Of a DNA stretch of 8,382 bases, positions 6,112 to 8,382 are shown one piece after another; positions within the stretch are counted from its first letter, which is position 1; each line of letters opens with the position of its first letter. The stretch covers positions 1-8,382 of the forward strand of contig JAJPYK010000127.1 in assembly GCA_021205005.1 (NCBI GenBank), written 5' to 3'. A program made the position numbers and the translations under genes. The DNA comes from Paraprevotella sp. Lineage in GTDB: Bacteria > Bacteroidota > Bacteroidia > Bacteroidales > Bacteroidaceae. The notes under the pieces were generated by a model. The model was not told where the DNA came from. It saw only the letters and a program-made list of their open reading frames with translations, and made no database searches.

Positions 6112-7380
6112 TTAGTCTCTTCCTTCGATTCCGATCTTGGAACCTTTCCAGCAGAACCACATGATGTAGAGATAATAAATGAACATCATGCAGATGGCGA
6201 TGCTTACGCCGGTAACGGCTTTGCCGGCATTGGTGCCCGAATCCACAATCCTTCCCATCAGCAAAGGCAATGTGGCTTCACCGATCACGCCCATGTTTAT
6301 GATACCGCTGGCAGCCTTGGTGTGCGGACCTAATTCCTGCAAACCGAGGTTGAAGATCAACGGCCACATGACAGAGTGGAACAAACCGGCTGCCAACATG
6401 GCATATACGGCTGCCATACCCGGCAATGCAAACGACAGGGCTACACAGGCTGCGCCTCCGAGAATACATGCCGTAAGCAGATGGCGCGGTTTGTATTTGC
6501 TCAATACGGCGGCGCCGACGAAACGTCCTACCATCATGCCGCCCCAATACCATGAAAGCAACTTGGTGGGATCGGTGATGGAAAGTTCCGTGTGGGCTTT
6601 GAAGTAAGCCGGCAACATGGACGGAATACCGATTTCCACGCCCATATACATGAAGATGGCTATGGCGCCCAACCAAGCATGCGGATATTTGAATACGCTC
6701 GACTTATAGGTCTTCTTGACGTCGTGATCCGTGTCTGCTACTTGTTCTTCTTCCTTGATTTCCGGTAATTTCAGGAAATAAAGGATGATGCAGAGCAGGA
6801 ACGTAAATATGCCCAATCCTAAGAACGGAACGGTTACATCGCTACCGCTCAACTGGTCTTCCGACTTTCCGGCAATGATGAAATAGGTTATGAACATGGG
6901 GGCCACCGTGGTAGCTACTGAGTTCAAGGCTTGGCTCAACGTCATGCGGAACGCGCCCTTTTCGGGGGAACCCAGCACCATGACATAGGGGTTGGCCACA
7001 AGTTGCAGCATGACGATGCCTAAAGCGACGCAGCACATGCTGGCTAAGAAGATGTTGTAAATGGTAGTCTGGGCCGCATCCAGGTTGGATGATATGCCGA
7101 AATAGTTGATGATGAAACCTAACCCGACAACGGCCAGACCGAGTACGAGGGTCATCTTGTAGCCGATCTTATTCATCATGAGGGCAAAGGGGATCGACAG
7201 TACATAGGCTCCGTAAAAAGCGGAATTGACCAACTGTCCCTGAGCTTCAGACAAATTGAATGTGGTTTTGCAGAATCCGATCATAGAATTGTTCATCGTC
7301 GTCACAAATCCGATCAGGAAGCTAACGATGATGACCACCGTGAGAGCGAACGTGTAGTTCGGTTGCGTTTTTTGAGTCAT
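6112..7380 (-). CDS. gluP: MFS sugar transporter, GluP/FucP family (glucose/galactose)
   Basis: This 422-residue inner-membrane protein has about 12 hydrophobic segments in two halves, joined by a charged loop at about residues 205-230 (EIKEEEQVADTDHDVKK). It matches the fucose/galactose/glucose:H+ symporter (FHS) family: GFVTTMNNSMIGF (24-36), QLVNSAFYGAYVLSIP (49-64), and LQLVANPYVMVLG (125-137) aligned to the FucP ANPF segment. It also has GRFVGAAVLSKYKP and HSVMWPLIFNLGLQELG in the second half. Placed between galM and galK with gaps of 43 and 37 bases, it most likely imports galactose, perhaps also glucose. Aligned by eye to E. coli FucP, the proton-coupling Asp46 and Glu135 correspond to N31 and Q126 here, so the coupling may differ from that of FucP. 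The family is certain, the substrate probable. Confidence 0.92.
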   Translation of the reverse strand: MTQKTQPNYTFALTVVIIVSFLIGFVTTMNNSMIGFCKTTFNLSEAQGQLVNSAFYGAYVLSIPFALMMNKIGYKMTLVLGLAVVGLGFIINYFGISSNLDAAQTTIYNIFLASMCCVALGIVMLQLVANPYVMVLGSPEKGAFRMTLSQALNSVATTVAPMFITYFIIAGKSEDQLSGSDVTVPFLGLGIFTFLLCIILYFLKLPEIKEEEQVADTDHDVKKTYKSSVFKYPHAWLGAIAIFMYMGVEIGIPSMLPAYFKAHTELSITDPTKLLSWYWGGMMVGRFVGAAVLSKYKPRHLLTACILGGAACVALSFALPGMAAVYAMLAAGLFHSVMWPLIFNLGLQELGPHTKAASGIINMGVIGEATLPLLMGRIVDSGTNAGKAVTGVSIAICMMFIYYLYIMWFCWKGSKIGIEGRD

Positions 7381-7423
7381 GTGAAATTTTGGTTTTTTAA
7401 GATTTGTTATAGGTGTTTTTCTC

Positions 7424-8382
7424 TTATTTTTCTACTCCGAATCGATAGATGGTCTTTTGGGTATAAGTTTCTCCTGCTTTCAATATAACAGAAGGGAAAT
7501 AAGGATGGTTGGGGGAATCGGGGAAGTGCTGTGCTTCGAAGCAGATGGCGCTTCTGCGCGGGAATGTGGCTCCGAGCTGTCCTTTATAACCGTCGGCCCA
7601 ATTGTCCGTATACATCTGTACGCCCGGTTCTGTCGTGTACACCTCCATGGTGCGTCCTGTTTGAGGTTCATATACTTTGGCGGCGAAGCTTAATTCGCCG
7701 GGTTCCTTTTTATTCAGTACGAAACAGTGATCGTATCCCGCACCGTTTCTCGTCTGTTCGTCGTCGGCATCTATGCGTTCGCCAACTTCGTGTACGGTCG
7801 TAAAGTCGAAAGGGGTCCCTTTTACCGATTTGATTTCTCCGGTAGGAATGGAAGTTTTGTCGATGGGGATAAAAAAGTCGGCATTGATTTGGCATTGCAG
7901 GGTTTCAATGGTTGGCGTGGGATTGTTGATGCCGGCTAAACTGAAAAAGCCGTGGTTGGTCATGTTGACGATGGTGGTACGGTCTGCGTTTCCTTGATAG
8001 TCAATGATGAGTTCGTTGTCGTCGGTGAACGAATAGGTGACATTCATTTCCAATTTCCCGGGGAAACCTTCTTCGCCATCGGCAAAAACGTAGTGGAGCA
8101 TAAGTGTCCGGTCGTCGGTTTGTCGGGCGTCCCATACGCGGGCGTGGCATCCTGTGGGTCCGCCGTGCAAGCTGTTGGGGCCGTTGTTGATCGTGAGTGA
8201 ATATGCTTTGCCTTCGAGCGTGAATTGTCCTTTGCAGATGCGGTTGCCGTAACGTCCGATCAATGTGCTCAGGAAAGGCTCAGGACTTGCCATCACGTCT
8301 CGGATATTGTCGTGTCCTTGTATGACGTTGGCCATCTTTCCGTTACGGTCCGGCACCAAGATTCCTACCAAAGCACCGCCGT
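7424..8382 (-). CDS. galM: Aldose 1-epimerase (galactose mutarotase), N-terminus beyond the window
   Basis: The gene runs off the right edge. The last 318 codons are visible, and the frame stays open to the edge with GGALVGILVPD, which matches the early GalM strand region, so perhaps 40 or more residues are missing. The first possible start inside the window, TTG at 8369..8371, is internal and not the true one. The enzyme equilibrates beta- and alpha-D-galactose to feed galactokinase. Catalytic residues are present: His of SLHGG (8165..8167), His of NMTNHGFF (7952..7954), Asp of GYDHCF (7730..7732) and Glu of CFEAQH (7535..7537). Whether it carries a signal peptide, like the other mutarotase at 3179..4327, cannot be seen. 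Transporter and galK follow closely. The two mutarotases share the family motifs but diverge widely elsewhere, so they are not a recent duplication. Confidence 0.93.
   Translation of the reverse strand, partial: GGALVGILVPDRNGKMANVIQGHDNIRDVMASPEPFLSTLIGRYGNRICKGQFTLEGKAYSLTINNGPNSLHGGPTGCHARVWDARQTDDRTLMLHYVFADGEEGFPGKLEMNVTYSFTDDNELIIDYQGNADRTTIVNMTNHGFFSLAGINNPTPTIETLQCQINADFFIPIDKTSIPTGEIKSVKGTPFDFTTVHEVGERIDADDEQTRNGAGYDHCFVLNKKEPGELSFAAKVYEPQTGRTMEVYTTEPGVQMYTDNWADGYKGQLGATFPRRSAICFEAQHFPDSPNHPYFPSVILKAGETYTQKTIYRFGVEK

Overview
The window looks like a chromosomal segment of a gut Bacteroidales bacterium (Bacteroides, Phocaeicola or a close relative). The reasons are a Nudix/winged-helix regulator of the Bacteroides AraR type next to araD, a TAnnTTTG-type -7 promoter element, A/T-rich upstream regions without a clear Shine-Dalgarno, and a galM-transporter-galK cluster with a GluP-type sugar transporter. 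The genus is an inference from family resemblance; no search was run.

Every credible gene lies on the minus strand, so transcription runs from high to low coordinates. Right part (8382 to 4914): a galactose operon, in transcription order galM (aldose 1-epimerase, cut by the window edge), a GluP/FucP-family MFS transporter, and galK. Middle (4913 to 4328): a 586-base intergenic region. It holds a 184-bp fold-back element with perfect 23-bp terminal inverted repeats (MITE-like), with a terminator-like hairpin near its centre. Next to it are interleaved short direct repeats, and after these come a palindrome and a Bacteroides-type -7 box that look like the control region of the next operon. Left part (4327 to 5): an arabinose-type operon, in order a lipoprotein aldose 1-epimerase, an SSS-family Na+/sugar symporter, the AraR-like regulator, and araD (L-ribulose-5-phosphate 4-epimerase).

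The two operons together describe uptake and first catabolic steps for galactose (mutarotation, import, phosphorylation to galactose-1-phosphate) and for L-arabinose (mutarotation outside the inner membrane, import, regulation, and the last isomerisation to D-xylulose-5-phosphate). araA and araB are not in the window and may lie just beyond the left edge.

The most notable point is that araD, otherwise full length with all catalytic positions recognisable, is interrupted by an in-frame TAA at codon 135 (296..298). The others are the degenerate Nudix box of the regulator, the palindrome in front of the arabinose operon, the MITE-like element that seems to supply the galactose operon's terminator, and amide residues at the two places where FucP has its key carboxylates. 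I see no sign of a wholly new system; this is a sugar-utilisation region with one probable mutation and one small mobile element.
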